DNA from: an uncultured Alphaproteobacteria bacterium
Lineage (GTDB): Bacteria; Pseudomonadota; Alphaproteobacteria; HIMB59
Assembly (NCBI GenBank): GCA_902530745.1
Contig: CACABO010000004.1
Location: 84,769-148,768 of the forward strand
Length of the DNA: 64,000 nt
Direction: 5' to 3'
Part shown: positions 25,446-34,902 of the stretch, piece by piece
How the letters are laid out: each line of letters opens with the position of its first letter
How positions within the stretch are numbered: position 1 is the first letter of the stretch
The notes under the pieces: model-generated
Databases searched by the model: none
What the model saw: the letters and a program-made list of their open reading frames with translations, nothing else
Told to the model about the DNA's origin: nothing
Translations under genes and position numbers: made by a program

Positions 25446-26367
25446 TATCGATCATTGAATTTAATTGAAATTGATTATTTCCTAAAACAAATTCTTTAAT
25501 ATCTAATGGTTTCTTTCCTTCGGCTTGAATTTTTAAAATATCTAGGCTGTCATTTTTACATGCTACAGTAAGTGGTAAATTAATTATCTTACCCTCATCA
25601 TCTTGTATGTTAGAAATTTTAGCTTTTAAAATTTTAAATCTTTGACCCTTGTATTTAAACCACATTGCTGGCGATGGATAAAAGGCTCTTACTTTTTTTT
25701 CAATTATACCTGCAGATAGTCCCCAATCCACTCGTGTTTCAACTTTGTCTATTTTTTTTGCATATGTGGATTTAGAATGGTCTTGTTCTTTTAATTGGAC
25801 TTGGCCAAGGAAATATTTTTTTAGCGTGTTGAATAATAATGAGCAAGAGTCATTGCTAATTTGTTCAATTAATTGCTTTCCATCAGTTAATTCATTAATT
25901 TCAATATTCTGTTGGGCTAAAATTGGGCCCTCATCGATTTGATCATTCATTTTCATTATACTAATGCCTGTTTCTTTATCATTGTTTTCGATAGCTCTTT
26001 GAACAGGTGCTGCTCCTCTCCATCTTGGCAAAAGCGAGGCGTGTATATTAATAAATCCATGTAAAGGAGTATTTAACCAATTTAGTGGAACTATTTTCCC
26101 ATAAGCAAAAAGTATTGCGATGTCAGGCTTTAATGATTTAAATTCTATCAAAGATTTATCATCAAGTATTTTGGGAGTAAAAAAAGGAAGAAGTTGACTT
26201 TCGGCCCATTGTTGAACTGGTGTATTATATTTTTTTTGCCCTCTAAATTTTTTTTTTGGTTCTTGTGTGTAAATCCCTACTATATCATATCCACCAAGGT
26301 AAAGTGTCTTTAGAGGAGGAAGAGAAAATTCTGGTGAACCAAAATAAACTACTCTTTGTTTTTTCAT
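25438..26367 (-). CDS. fmt: Methionyl-tRNA formyltransferase
   Basis: Fmt formylates the initiator Met-tRNA. The 309-residue protein has the Rossmann start RVVYFGSPEFS, the catalytic N107 and H109 region INIHASLLPRWRGAAPVQRA, IDEGPIL, and the smaller C-terminal domain (WFKYKGQRFKILKA). Its start directly follows the def stop and its end overlaps truA by 8 bases. Confidence 0.96.
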   Translation of the reverse strand: MKKQRVVYFGSPEFSLPPLKTLYLGGYDIVGIYTQEPKKKFRGQKKYNTPVQQWAESQLLPFFTPKILDDKSLIEFKSLKPDIAILFAYGKIVPLNWLNTPLHGFINIHASLLPRWRGAAPVQRAIENNDKETGISIMKMNDQIDEGPILAQQNIEINELTDGKQLIEQISNDSCSLLFNTLKKYFLGQVQLKEQDHSKSTYAKKIDKVETRVDWGLSAGIIEKKVRAFYPSPAMWFKYKGQRFKILKAKISNIQDDEGKIINLPLTVACKNDSLDILKIQAEGKKPLDIKEFVLGNNQFQLNSMIDND

Positions 26368-26880
26368 TTAAATTTTTTCTATTTCTTTTTTATACTTTTT
26401 CATCTTTCTAATAATTACATCTCTTTTTAAACGACTTAAGTGATCAACGAATAAAATTCCGTTTAAATGGTCTAATTCATGTTGTATGATCCTCGACTCA
26501 AAACCTGTAAATGTTGATATTTTTTTTGAGTTGTCTTCATCAAGATACTCCATTTTAATTTTTTCAGGACGGTCTATTTCTGCAAAATGCTCTGGGAAAG
26601 ATAAACATCCCTCTTCATATGACACTTTATTTTCATCTATGGATATGATTTTAGGATTTATCATTGTTAGAGGTTTTTTTTCTTCATCTCTAGATCCTGC
26701 ATCAAGAACAAAAATTCGGATATTTAAGCCTATTTGAGGTGCAGCTAAACCTACACCATTTGCGGAATACATAATTTCATACATTTTTTTTATTAATTCT
26801 CTGTGATGTTCGTCTACTTGAGGTAAAGATACACTTTCTTTTTTTAATATGGGGTCGGGTGCATAAATAAGCTTCAACAT
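26368..26880 (-). CDS. def: Peptide deformylase
   Basis: Def removes the formyl group from new proteins. All three motifs are present: GVGLAAPQIG (42-51), EEGCLSFP with C92, and QHELDHLNG with H134, E135 and H138 binding the metal. At 170 residues it is of usual size. It leads the def-fmt-truA operon; 72 bases of A+T-rich sequence separate it from the end of recR. Confidence 0.97.
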   Translation of the reverse strand: MLKLIYAPDPILKKESVSLPQVDEHHRELIKKMYEIMYSANGVGLAAPQIGLNIRIFVLDAGSRDEEKKPLTMINPKIISIDENKVSYEEGCLSFPEHFAEIDRPEKIKMEYLDEDNSKKISTFTGFESRIIQHELDHLNGILFVDHLSRLKRDVIIRKMKKYKKEIEKI

Positions 26881-26952
26881 AAAATTAAATATAGTTTATT
26901 TATACAGATAGAAACAATAAATCAAACATTTACAGGGATAACATTAGATAAA

Positions 26953-27549
26953 TTAGCTAAGGTTTTTGCGCGATTCCAGCGCCGCTCCTAAAGTATTGTC
27001 ATCAAGATAATGAATTTCACTTCCTACAGGGACGCCATATGCAAGTTGAGTAATTTTAATTTTATAATTTTCTAGTTTGTCCTTTATAACCAGTGCTGTT
27101 GTTTGTCCCTCGATTGTTGCGCTTAGTGCCAGAATAATTTCTTCTACTTGATTATTTATGATTCTTTCTTTGAGAATATCTAAATTTAAATCCCGCTCTG
27201 TAAAATTCTTTGAAGCTGATAGAAGTCCACCAATAACATGATAAAGGCCTTTATGATATCCAGATCTTTCAAATGCCCACACATCAGCCATGTCTTCGAC
27301 AATACATATAGTCGTTTTTAATCTATTTTCTGAAGAACAAATTTTGCAAGGTATTACAACATCTAATATTCCGCAATTAGTACACTTTTTAACAACAGAT
27401 GCAGTTTCTGCTATACTTTCTCCTAAAGGTAACATTAATTCCTGTTTATTTTTTATTAAATATAAAGCTATTCTTTGTGCAGAGCGCTGACCTATTCCAG
27501 GTAGCCTAGAAATTAAATTAATAAATTTTTGAAGTTCGTCTTGTGACAA
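26953..27549 (-). CDS. recR: Recombination mediator RecR
   Basis: RecR works with RecF/RecO to load RecA. The 198-residue protein has the helix-hairpin-helix RLPGIGQRSAQRIA, the zinc site C56, C59, C68, C71 and the Toprim domain (ICIVEDMADVWAFE, HVIGGLLS), then the Walker-like C-terminal LAYGVPVGSEIHYLD. It follows ybaB after two bases in the usual dnaX-ybaB-recR order. Confidence 0.97.
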   Translation of the reverse strand: MSQDELQKFINLISRLPGIGQRSAQRIALYLIKNKQELMLPLGESIAETASVVKKCTNCGILDVVIPCKICSSENRLKTTICIVEDMADVWAFERSGYHKGLYHVIGGLLSASKNFTERDLNLDILKERIINNQVEEIILALSATIEGQTTALVIKDKLENYKIKITQLAYGVPVGSEIHYLDDNTLGAALESRKNLS

Positions 27550-27551
27550 TT

Positions 27552-27887
27552 TTAAAAGGGCATCTTCATTCCTGGGGGCAATGGTAAACCTCCAGTTATT
27601 TTTTTCATTTCTTCAGCCGACATTTCCTCAACTTTTTCCTTTGCTTGATTCAGTGCAGCTTTAATTAAGTCCTCTAATACCTCTTTTTCGTCTGAGGACA
27701 ACAGTGATGGATCAATATCAATTGATTGAACAATTTGTTTACCATTCATTATCACTTTAACCATTCCTCCTCCGGACTCAGCTTCAACAGTTTTATTTTC
27801 TAATTCTTTCTGCATTTCTTGCATTTTTGTTTGCATTTCTTGGACTTTTTTCATCATACCGCCCATATTACCCATCATTTTCATCAC
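27552..27887 (-). CDS. ybaB: YbaB/EbfC nucleoid-associated protein
   Basis: A 111-residue DNA-binding protein of the YbaB/EbfC family: methionine-rich N-terminus, a long helix (MKKVQEMQTKMQEMQKELEN) and the sheet with GGGMVKVIMNGKQIVQSIDI. It starts 20 bases inside the end of dnaX in another frame, the usual overlap for this pair. The first ATG at 27887 is one of several nearby Met codons, so the exact start is not certain. Confidence 0.93.
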   Translation of the reverse strand: MMKMMGNMGGMMKKVQEMQTKMQEMQKELENKTVEAESGGGMVKVIMNGKQIVQSIDIDPSLLSSDEKEVLEDLIKAALNQAKEKVEEMSAEEMKKITGGLPLPPGMKMPF

Positions 27888-29472
27888 CTCTTTCTAACTC
27901 TTCAATATCTATAATCTTTGCATTAGGAAATTTAGCAAGAACTTTTTTAAATTCATCAGTTTTCATTTCTTGCTCAATTAACTCTTGTTTATATAGAGAC
28001 TTAATTTTCTCTATAGTTGTTATTTGTTTTTGCTCATTAACCTCCAGCTCATAGTCAGTCATAATGTTTTTATATAGCTCTTCACTTCCATTAAAATTTT
28101 TATCAATAACATTGATACGGAGTATTTTATTTTTTTCTGAGAATTCAACTACTTGAATATTTTCCATAATAATTCCTGCCATTAAAGGTGAAAAATTTTT
28201 TCCATAATATTGAAAAAATAGGTTATGCATATCAATTTTATCTTTTAGAGATATCTCTGGTAATTGATTTACTTTATTTTGAATTACTTGATCAAGGTTA
28301 GGAGAAGCTTGACTTATATTTTGATTAATTTCAGACTTTTTTTTTTCTTCTGAGCCTGTTGATTGATTATCATTTAATAGGAATGCACACCTTAGAAGTA
28401 CCATTTCAAGAGTTATATGTGGTTGAGGTGAAATTTTAATTTCATCATACCCTTTCATTAAGCTTTGCCAAAAAATATTTAGTTTACCTTGGTCAAATTG
28501 AATAATGTACGATGCAAAATTTTTATCTTCTTCAGTTAAGAACTCATCATTAAGAAGTTCTTTATTTATTTTTAATTTACATGACCAATTTATTATATTC
28601 ATCATATCTTCTATAATTTTAGAGGTCTCTGATCCTCTTTGATACATTTCATCAAGTAGTGCTATTAGTTTTGGAAGATTATTATCTAAAATATTCCTTG
28701 ATAATTCATACAAATCAGTTTGCTTTGCAAAGCCGAGCATATTGACAATTTCATCTACTTGAATTTCTTTTTGTGATTTAAATACATTAGCTTGGTCTAA
28801 TATACTCAGTGAGTCCCTAACTGAGCCCTCACTGGCTTTAACTATTAAGTTTAATGCATTCTTAGAAATTGATATGGCCTCTTTTTTAGCAATGCCCTCT
28901 AAGAAATTTGATAAAGTCCTCTTTTCAACTCGTCTCAAATCAAATCTTTGACATCTAGAAAGAATTGTAATGGGAACTTTAGATATCTCAGTGGTTGCGA
29001 ATATAAATTTTGCGTGGAGTGGCGGCTCCTCAAGAGTTTTAAGAAGTGCGTTAAAGGCACTTTTAGATAACATATGAACTTCATCGACTATGTAAACTTT
29101 GTATTTTCCAAGCACTGGATTATATTTAACGTTCTCAATTATTTCTCTTGCATTTTCAACACTCGTATTAGAGGCAGCATCAATTTCTATAACATCTGGG
29201 TGTCTGTCTTCAGTTATAGCTTTTGCTTGTTCACAATTATCTAAATCAGGATTATTGTTGTTATCAAAAATAGTACAATTCAACATTTTGGCTACAATTC
29301 TTGCAGTTGTAGTTTTTCCTACTCCACGGATCCCTGTAAAAATATAAGCGTTAGGAATCTTATTAAGCTCTATTGATTTTTTTATGGTGTCAACTAGATA
29401 TTCTTGACCAATCAAATCCTTAAAATTTGAGGGTCTATACTTTAATGCAAGGATTTTTGAATGATTTTTCAT
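27868..29472 (-). CDS. dnaX: DNA polymerase III subunits tau/gamma
   Basis: DnaX is the clamp-loader ATPase. The 534-residue protein has Walker A GIRGVGKTT (47-55), Walker B and sensor regions VYIVDEVHMLS and FIFATTE, then domain III to about 365, and a C-terminal tau region. The zinc module seems degraded: of the usual four Cys only C66 (MLNC) and C80 (LDNC) remain. A run of ten A at codons 375-379 (28337-28346), right after domain III, could give a short gamma form by slippage, because both other frames stop soon after. ybaB and recR follow. Confidence 0.95.
   Translation of the reverse strand: MKNHSKILALKYRPSNFKDLIGQEYLVDTIKKSIELNKIPNAYIFTGIRGVGKTTTARIVAKMLNCTIFDNNNNPDLDNCEQAKAITEDRHPDVIEIDAASNTSVENAREIIENVKYNPVLGKYKVYIVDEVHMLSKSAFNALLKTLEEPPLHAKFIFATTEISKVPITILSRCQRFDLRRVEKRTLSNFLEGIAKKEAISISKNALNLIVKASEGSVRDSLSILDQANVFKSQKEIQVDEIVNMLGFAKQTDLYELSRNILDNNLPKLIALLDEMYQRGSETSKIIEDMMNIINWSCKLKINKELLNDEFLTEEDKNFASYIIQFDQGKLNIFWQSLMKGYDEIKISPQPHITLEMVLLRCAFLLNDNQSTGSEEKKKSEINQNISQASPNLDQVIQNKVNQLPEISLKDKIDMHNLFFQYYGKNFSPLMAGIIMENIQVVEFSEKNKILRINVIDKNFNGSEELYKNIMTDYELEVNEQKQITTIEKIKSLYKQELIEQEMKTDEFKKVLAKFPNAKIIDIEELERGDENDG
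28331..28350 (-). promoter_or_regulatory. A10 slippage run in dnaX (possible gamma-form site)
   Basis: On the coding strand ten A lie between GAAG and GTCTGA, reading E-E-K-K-K-S-E in frame. One extra A would give GTC TGA, an immediate stop. One A fewer would give seven codons (S-L-K-L-I-K-I) and then TAA. So either slip makes a protein of about 380-386 residues that ends just after domain III, like gamma in E. coli and Thermus. Confidence 0.5.
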
Positions 29473-29484
29473 TATAGGCTTTAA

Positions 29485-29574
29485 GGAGAATTACACGACC
29501 CAATTCTTTATGTTACGGCTGCTTTCTTTCGAACCTGACCGGATTGGCATAAAAAACTGCCCATGTAATTCTCA
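29485..29574 (-). ncRNA. ffs: Signal recognition particle RNA, small bacterial type (4.5S)
   Basis: On the minus strand the conserved domain IV is clear: CCGGTCAGGTTCGAAAGAAA then GCAGCC, close to the general GGTCAGGTCCGGAAGGAAGCAGCC pattern. The ends pair: GAGAATTACATGG at 29561-29573 with CGTGTAATTCTC at 29486-29497. The length of about 90 bases fits the short SRP RNA that binds Ffh. It lies upstream of dnaX on the same strand, a place seen in other alphaproteobacteria. Confidence 0.93.
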
Positions 29575-29610
29575 AATTATTTTATAACAGTATTAAAGGG
29601 AAATATGAAG

Positions 29611-30450
29611 TTATTGTCTCACCCGATATGGGGATTTTTCAAAAACTCCTAATTTTCTAACCTTTGAGCAATAATGATACATATCATCTAAAGCAAATTT
29701 GGTGTTATCTTGTTCAGGGTGTCCTTCAATTTCACAATAAAATTGTGTTATCACAAAGTCAGCTCCATAATTATAACTCTCAAGTTTTATCATATTTACA
29801 TTATTAGTTGCAAAACCACCCATTACTTTAAATAAAGAACCCGGTGTATTTTTTACTGAAAATAGAAATGATGATATATAGGTCTTTTTTTTGTCAAATT
29901 CTAAGTTTTCGTTTTTAGACATGACATAGAATCTTGTAATGTTATTTAAAGAATTTGCAAAATTCTCATCAATTACTTTTAAGCCATATGTCTTACCTGC
30001 CAAGCTTGAGGCAATTGCAGCAGTATCAAGTATTTTTTCATCAGAGATAGTTTTTGCAGAGCCAGCAGTATCAGCTCCAATCAAAATATTTAAATCTAAT
30101 TTTTGGATTTTATCACTACATTGTGCCAAGGCTTGTTCGTGACTTAAAATATTTTTAATATTTTCGATTTTACTATCTGGATGAATTAAAAGCTTGTGTT
30201 CAACTTTTTGAAAATGTTCGAAGTTTATATGCAAATTAGATTTTGGTATTAAACGATGAATATCAGCAACTCTCCCTGCAGCAGAATTTTCAATTGGAAT
30301 CATAGCATAATCGACGTTGCCCGACTCAGCTTCATTCAAAGCAATCTCAAATGTTTTGCATGGGAGTGTTTCTGCGCCAGAAAAAAAATCATTTACAGCT
30401 AATTGACTGTAAGCTCCATCAACTCCTTGGAAAGATATTCTTTTACTCAT
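29611..30450 (-). CDS. pheA: Prephenate dehydratase
   Basis: This enzyme makes phenylpyruvate for phenylalanine synthesis. The 279-residue protein has the dehydratase domain (ISFQGVDGAYSQLA, IPIENSAAGRVADIHRL, NNITRFYVM) and a C-terminal ACT domain (SVKNTPGSLFKVMGGFATNN, KLESYNYG) that senses phenylalanine. There is no chorismate mutase domain. It overlaps kdsB by 8 bases and is co-transcribed with it. Confidence 0.95.
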   Translation of the reverse strand: MSKRISFQGVDGAYSQLAVNDFFSGAETLPCKTFEIALNEAESGNVDYAMIPIENSAAGRVADIHRLIPKSNLHINFEHFQKVEHKLLIHPDSKIENIKNILSHEQALAQCSDKIQKLDLNILIGADTAGSAKTISDEKILDTAAIASSLAGKTYGLKVIDENFANSLNNITRFYVMSKNENLEFDKKKTYISSFLFSVKNTPGSLFKVMGGFATNNVNMIKLESYNYGADFVITQFYCEIEGHPEQDNTKFALDDMYHYCSKVRKLGVFEKSPYRVRQ

Positions 30451-31162
30451 TTTTTAAAATTAATCGATTTACTCTATCTAAATCCTCTTTTGTATCAACA
30501 CCCAAAATCTCCTCTTTTATGACAGAAATTCCAATTTTACTGGTGTCGATTATACGAAGTTGTTCTAATTTTTCATCAAGTTCTCTTTGGGTTGGTGGCA
30601 TAGAGATAAAATCTAATAAGAATTTTTTATGATAAGCATATACTCCAATATGATGAAATACATTTTTATTAATTTTTAAATTGCTATCAAGTATTCTCGA
30701 AAAATTTGAAGCATAATTTAGCTGATCTATTGTGACTTTTACTTTGGAACTATTTTTAGCTTCATCAATGTTAATAAATGGGCACGCTAGAGTGCTAATT
30801 TGGAATTGTAGTAATTTCTCTTTTAGTAATTGTAAGTGATTGGCACTTATGAATGGCATATCTCCCTGAACATTGATTACAAATTTAAATTTTTTCATTC
30901 CCTCTAATTTTCTTACTGCCTCTCCAATTCTATCAGTACCGGACATATGATTAGGATCTGTCATGATAAATTTTAGTTTCATTTCTTCGCAATATTCTCT
31001 TACTTCTTGATCACATATGGCTAACAATAAATTGTCAGTGATACTCGACACACGTTTGTAAATAAAATGGAGCATGGGCAAGTCTCCAATCTTTGCAAAA
31101 GGTTTATTTGGAAATCTAGAAGCCTTTAATCTGATTGGAATAATTATTAAAGTATCGTTCAT
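30443..31162 (-). CDS. kdsB: 3-deoxy-manno-octulosonate cytidylyltransferase
   Basis: KdsB makes CMP-Kdo for lipopolysaccharide core synthesis. The 239-residue protein has the nucleotidyl-transferase start PIRLKASRFPNKPFA, GTDRIGEA, VNVQGDMPFI and YAYHKKFL. Its presence shows a Kdo-containing outer membrane. It is divergent from the cytochrome c gene with 60 bases between. Confidence 0.95.
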   Translation of the reverse strand: MNDTLIIIPIRLKASRFPNKPFAKIGDLPMLHFIYKRVSSITDNLLLAICDQEVREYCEEMKLKFIMTDPNHMSGTDRIGEAVRKLEGMKKFKFVINVQGDMPFISANHLQLLKEKLLQFQISTLACPFINIDEAKNSSKVKVTIDQLNYASNFSRILDSNLKINKNVFHHIGVYAYHKKFLLDFISMPPTQRELDEKLEQLRIIDTSKIGISVIKEEILGVDTKEDLDRVNRLILKNE

Positions 31163-31222
31163 TAATGCGACAAAAATCCGTTTTAAGTGCTATATTTTTA
31201 AACATAGACTTCTCTATCAAAT

Positions 31223-31741
31223 ATGGAAACCAATAAAATTCTAGGGGCAATAATCCTTGCCCTTTTGTTAGCTGCTGTTTTTTCAAAAGTTGCGGATATG
31301 GCTATACATCCAGAGTTTCCCGATGAACTAGCTTATAAAATTGAGATCCCAGAGGGTGGTGTTTCTTCAGAAATAAAGGAAGAGGTTAATATATTTGAGG
31401 TTCTTCCTGAAATAACCCCTATGTTAGCTTCAGCAAGTATGGAAAACGGGGAAAAAATTTTTAAAAAATGTGCCTCCTGTCACACACAAGTTAAAGGTGG
31501 AGAAAACAAAGTGGGTCCTGCTATGTGGGGAATAGTAAATAGACCAAAGGGGTCTATGGAAGGTTTTGCGTATTCTGGAGCCTTGGTAGAATTTGGTGGT
31601 GATTGGAATGTTGAAGAGTTAAACAAATTTTTGTTAAAACCTAAAAAATATATAGTTGGAACAAAAATGAATTATAATGGTATAAAAAAAGACCAAGATA
31701 GAGCCGATTTAATTAAATGGCTAAGTTCTCTGAGCGATTAA
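31223..31741 (+). CDS. Membrane-anchored cytochrome c, CycM-like
   Basis: A 172-residue class I cytochrome c. It has an uncleaved N-terminal helix (7-21) as anchor, a periplasmic linker, then heme site C83-A-S-C86-H87 (KKCASCHTQV), VGPAMWGIV and the axial Met in GTKMNYNG. This is the layout of alphaproteobacterial CycM/c552, which carries electrons from the bc1 complex to the aa3 oxidase. It likely works in the same respiratory chain as the sdh genes of this window. Confidence 0.9.
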   Translation: METNKILGAIILALLLAAVFSKVADMAIHPEFPDELAYKIEIPEGGVSSEIKEEVNIFEVLPEITPMLASASMENGEKIFKKCASCHTQVKGGENKVGPAMWGIVNRPKGSMEGFAYSGALVEFGGDWNVEELNKFLLKPKKYIVGTKMNYNGIKKDQDRADLIKWLSSLSD

Positions 31742-31778
31742 AGTTTTCATTCATTAATTTTTCAATATCATATAAATT

Positions 31779-33317
31779 ATGAGTTCTATATCAATTGATT
31801 CTAACAAATTAAAATCTTTATTTGGGGCCTACTATGACAGAAGAATGATACGTATTCTTCTTTTAGGAATAATTAGTGGTTTCCCTTGGGTGTTAATTGC
31901 AAGTGCACTATCTTTGTGGTTAAAGGAAGAGGGCTTAAGTAGAAGCACTATAGGTTGGGCTGGACTAATTTTTGGAGTTTATGCATTTAATTTTTTATGG
32001 GCACCAATAATCGATAGATTAAGACTTCCTTTTTTGACTAATAAGATTGGTCATAGGAAATCAATAATTATATTTATGCAAATAGTCATCTTAATTTGTC
32101 TTGTTATATGGAGTGTCTTAGAGCCAACACAAAACTTGGCTTTAATTATTGGAGTTGGATTAGCTATTGCTATTTCATCTGCTACTCAAGACATAACAAT
32201 TGATGCTTTGAGAATTGAACAAATAAAAAGGGATGAAACCTCAAGTATGGCTGCAGGAGCAGCTATGGCTGTTGTTGGATGGTGGACTGGTTTTAAACTT
32301 GGAGGTTTTATTTGTCTTGAAATAGCTGAGAAGTTAGAATTATCAGGTGTAGATCAATATTGGCAAGTAACATTTATTTTTTTAATGGCAATTATAGTTC
32401 TATGTAACATTGGTTTATTATTTATACCTGAATCTAATAAAGAAAGATTCCAAGAGATAACAAACACTGACTCCTCAAATTCAAATGTAAATAGTGTTAG
32501 GAATGCTGGATACTTGTTTGCCTCAATAGGAATTTTATGCTTTTTAGTTGGAAAATTCTTCGAAAAAATTTGGTTTACAAATGGTGGTATAGCTTTTGTT
32601 GTTATTGGAGGAGCCTTTTATTTATTTTCATTTTACATACAAAGATTTGGTGAGGATAATCCTGTTTCTCAAACTCTCTATTATTTAAACAATGTTGTAG
32701 CAAACCCCTTAAATAGTTTCTTTAGTATTAATGGAGTTAAAATTGGTATTGCAATTCTTGCTTTTGTATTTTTATTCAAAATAGGTGAGGCGTTTCTTGG
32801 AAGAATGAGTTTGGTATTTTATAAAGAAATTGGTTTTTCTAAGGGCGATATAGCAATATTTTCAAAAGCATTAGGCTGGATTACAACCATTGTATTTACG
32901 CTTATTGGTGGAGCTATAGCAATGAGATCTGGTATTTTTAAAACATTAATTGTGGCAGGTATTGCAATGGCCGGTACAAATATTTTATTCTCAGTACTAG
33001 CTTGGGTAGGGCCATCAAAAACTCTTTTTGCTTTTGCGGTAATATTAGATGACTTAGCAGCAGCATTTGCAACAGTAGCATTTGTTGCATTTATATCTCT
33101 TTTAGTTGATCGTAGCTTTACTGCTACTCAATATGCTTTATTAGCCTCTGTTGGAACAGCAGGAAGAACTTTACTAGCTTCTTCTTCTGGAGCATTAGTT
33201 GATGGGTTAGGTGGTAACTGGGGATTATTTTTCATCATTACAGCTGTAATGGTAGTTCCCTCTTTAATTTGTCTTTTATTGATTAAAAATAAAATCAAGT
33301 TTAATAAAACTAGTTAA
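31779..33317 (+). CDS. MFS permease, AmpG-like
   Basis: A 512-residue major-facilitator protein with about 12-14 helices. The start RMIRILLLGIISGFPWVLI with LSLWLKEEGLS and the loop DRLRLPFL resemble AmpG, which imports muropeptides for cell-wall recycling. SATQDITIDALRIEQI is another AmpG-type block (usual form Q-D-I-x-x-D-A). Substrate is inferred only. Its end overlaps the convergent ialB-like gene by 8 bases. Confidence 0.8.
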   Translation: MSSISIDSNKLKSLFGAYYDRRMIRILLLGIISGFPWVLIASALSLWLKEEGLSRSTIGWAGLIFGVYAFNFLWAPIIDRLRLPFLTNKIGHRKSIIIFMQIVILICLVIWSVLEPTQNLALIIGVGLAIAISSATQDITIDALRIEQIKRDETSSMAAGAAMAVVGWWTGFKLGGFICLEIAEKLELSGVDQYWQVTFIFLMAIIVLCNIGLLFIPESNKERFQEITNTDSSNSNVNSVRNAGYLFASIGILCFLVGKFFEKIWFTNGGIAFVVIGGAFYLFSFYIQRFGEDNPVSQTLYYLNNVVANPLNSFFSINGVKIGIAILAFVFLFKIGEAFLGRMSLVFYKEIGFSKGDIAIFSKALGWITTIVFTLIGGAIAMRSGIFKTLIVAGIAMAGTNILFSVLAWVGPSKTLFAFAVILDDLAAAFATVAFVAFISLLVDRSFTATQYALLASVGTAGRTLLASSSGALVDGLGGNWGLFFIITAVMVVPSLICLLLIKNKIKFNKTS

Positions 33318-33798
33318 TCAGTGCAGAAGACAATTTATTATAACCAGCCGTAAAACCAGATAATGAATACGTAATATTAGCCTGTCTATTATCTAATAAT
33401 AATATTTTTAGATTAACTTGATTTCCAGCTTTGAAAAAATTAACAAAATTTTCTCCGATTATTTCTGCAACAAAACAGGCGCTTTGATTACAGTATGCAT
33501 AATCTAATTCCAAAGGATCCTTGTCATCAATTTGTAAAGAAACTGGACTCTTTAAATTTACAGCATGTGGAAAAGCTATTTGCATTTGAGTTAAACTTTC
33601 AGGATTTATAGTAATTGACAAATAGCTCACAACCTCCTCTGTATTTGGATCAAATACTAATTCTCTTAATTCACAGATTTTTTGTTTTTGCTCCTCAACA
33701 CAAGTAAATTGCCAAGCATCAAAATTTTCTTGCTCTAAAATATGCTCATCAGCAAATAAAGTTCCTATTAATACAAAATAAGTGAGTATTATTCTCAT
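33310..33798 (-). CDS. Invasion-associated locus B (IalB) family protein
   Basis: A 162-residue exported protein of the IalB family, common in alphaproteobacteria whether or not they invade cells. Signal peptide is MRIILTYFVLIGTLFA; the ATG at 33798 is preferred to one five codons upstream. The mature part has WQFTCVEEQKQKICE, SYLSITIN and NQSACFVAEI with the paired Cys of the family. It probably acts in the periplasm or outer membrane; its role is not known. Confidence 0.85.
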   Translation of the reverse strand: MRIILTYFVLIGTLFADEHILEQENFDAWQFTCVEEQKQKICELRELVFDPNTEEVVSYLSITINPESLTQMQIAFPHAVNLKSPVSLQIDDKDPLELDYAYCNQSACFVAEIIGENFVNFFKAGNQVNLKILLLDNRQANITYSLSGFTAGYNKLSSALIN

Positions 33799-33846
33799 AG
33801 AAAAAGCATACATAATGTTAAATATTATCCAATAAGGAAATTTGTA

Positions 33847-34902
33847 CTATTTTAATTCGAAATGAATAATTTCGTTATTAGATCCTATTCTCAATTTTGG
33901 ACCCCAAGTGGCTGATCCTGAGCTAACGTACAAATGGTTGTTATTGTTTTTGTAAAGACCATAATTTTGTGGAAATTGAAGTTTTACTATTAAATTAAAT
34001 GGAAAAATTTGACCATTGTGTGTATGGCCCGAAAGCATTAAATTGGCTTTATATGAGGCTTTTTTCCAAATTGATGGTTTATGAACTATCAAGAGGTTGA
34101 ATAAGTTTTCTTTAGAGAGTTTATCTACGTATTCTATTTTAGATTTATTAGAAATGTTATCAGAGAGGCCGATTAAATTTATTTCATCCAATTGTATTGA
34201 CTCATTATCTAAGGTTTTTATTCCAACTGTATATAATTCATCGAGATGTTTTTTAAAATTTTGAACATAATATTCGTGATTTCCTGTTACAAAAAAAATA
34301 GGTTTATTTATTTTCTTAAATTCGTGAAGGTCGGAAATTTTAAATGCACTACTATCAATTAAGTCACCACCGATTACTAAGAAACTAAAATCTAATTCAC
34401 AAATTTTAGAAACTAATTTTTTTAGAGATAATGGATCATTTGATCCAATGTGAACATCACTGATAAAAATAAAGTTAATACTTTTTCTAATACATTTTGA
34501 CTCGATAGATAGTTTTTTAATTTTAAGTTTTTTTGAATTCACATATCCATAAATTATTGTAGGTATTTGAAAAGTAAAAAATAGAAGAACTAAATGAAGA
34601 TCAATTAATATTTGTACATAGCTAATTATTATAAGAGGTAGAATAATAAAAAAAGATACTGTTCCAACACCTATTCCCTCATAAACAAAAAACTTGATAA
34701 TTTTATTTGTACTTTTTGATCTAAAATAATATAAACAAATTCCAAAAACTATAGTAGTGCCCAACAGGACTTCAAAGAATGAAGTTGGCTTACCTAGCCA
34801 TGTTGATAAAATATCAAACGGAAAAATAAAAATTAGATACGAAAATACAAATAAAATTATATAAGAAATCAATGCATTAATTATTTTTTGGACTTTTATC
34901 AA
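33847..34902 (-). CDS. Membrane-anchored metallophosphoesterase, YkuE-like
   Basis: A 351-residue protein with four N-terminal membrane helices (about 8-130) and a C-terminal calcineurin-like phosphoesterase. The metal motifs are FISDVHIGS, GGDLIDS, TGNHEYYV, a His in IVHKP and GHTHNGQ. YkuE-type enzymes act near the membrane on lipid-like or nucleotide substrates, but this one's substrate is unknown. It overlaps the upstream EamA gene end by 26 bases, in another frame. Confidence 0.88.
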   Translation of the reverse strand: MIKVQKIINALISYIILFVFSYLIFIFPFDILSTWLGKPTSFFEVLLGTTIVFGICLYYFRSKSTNKIIKFFVYEGIGVGTVSFFIILPLIIISYVQILIDLHLVLLFFTFQIPTIIYGYVNSKKLKIKKLSIESKCIRKSINFIFISDVHIGSNDPLSLKKLVSKICELDFSFLVIGGDLIDSSAFKISDLHEFKKINKPIFFVTGNHEYYVQNFKKHLDELYTVGIKTLDNESIQLDEINLIGLSDNISNKSKIEYVDKLSKENLFNLLIVHKPSIWKKASYKANLMLSGHTHNGQIFPFNLIVKLQFPQNYGLYKNNNNHLYVSSGSATWGPKLRIGSNNEIIHFELK

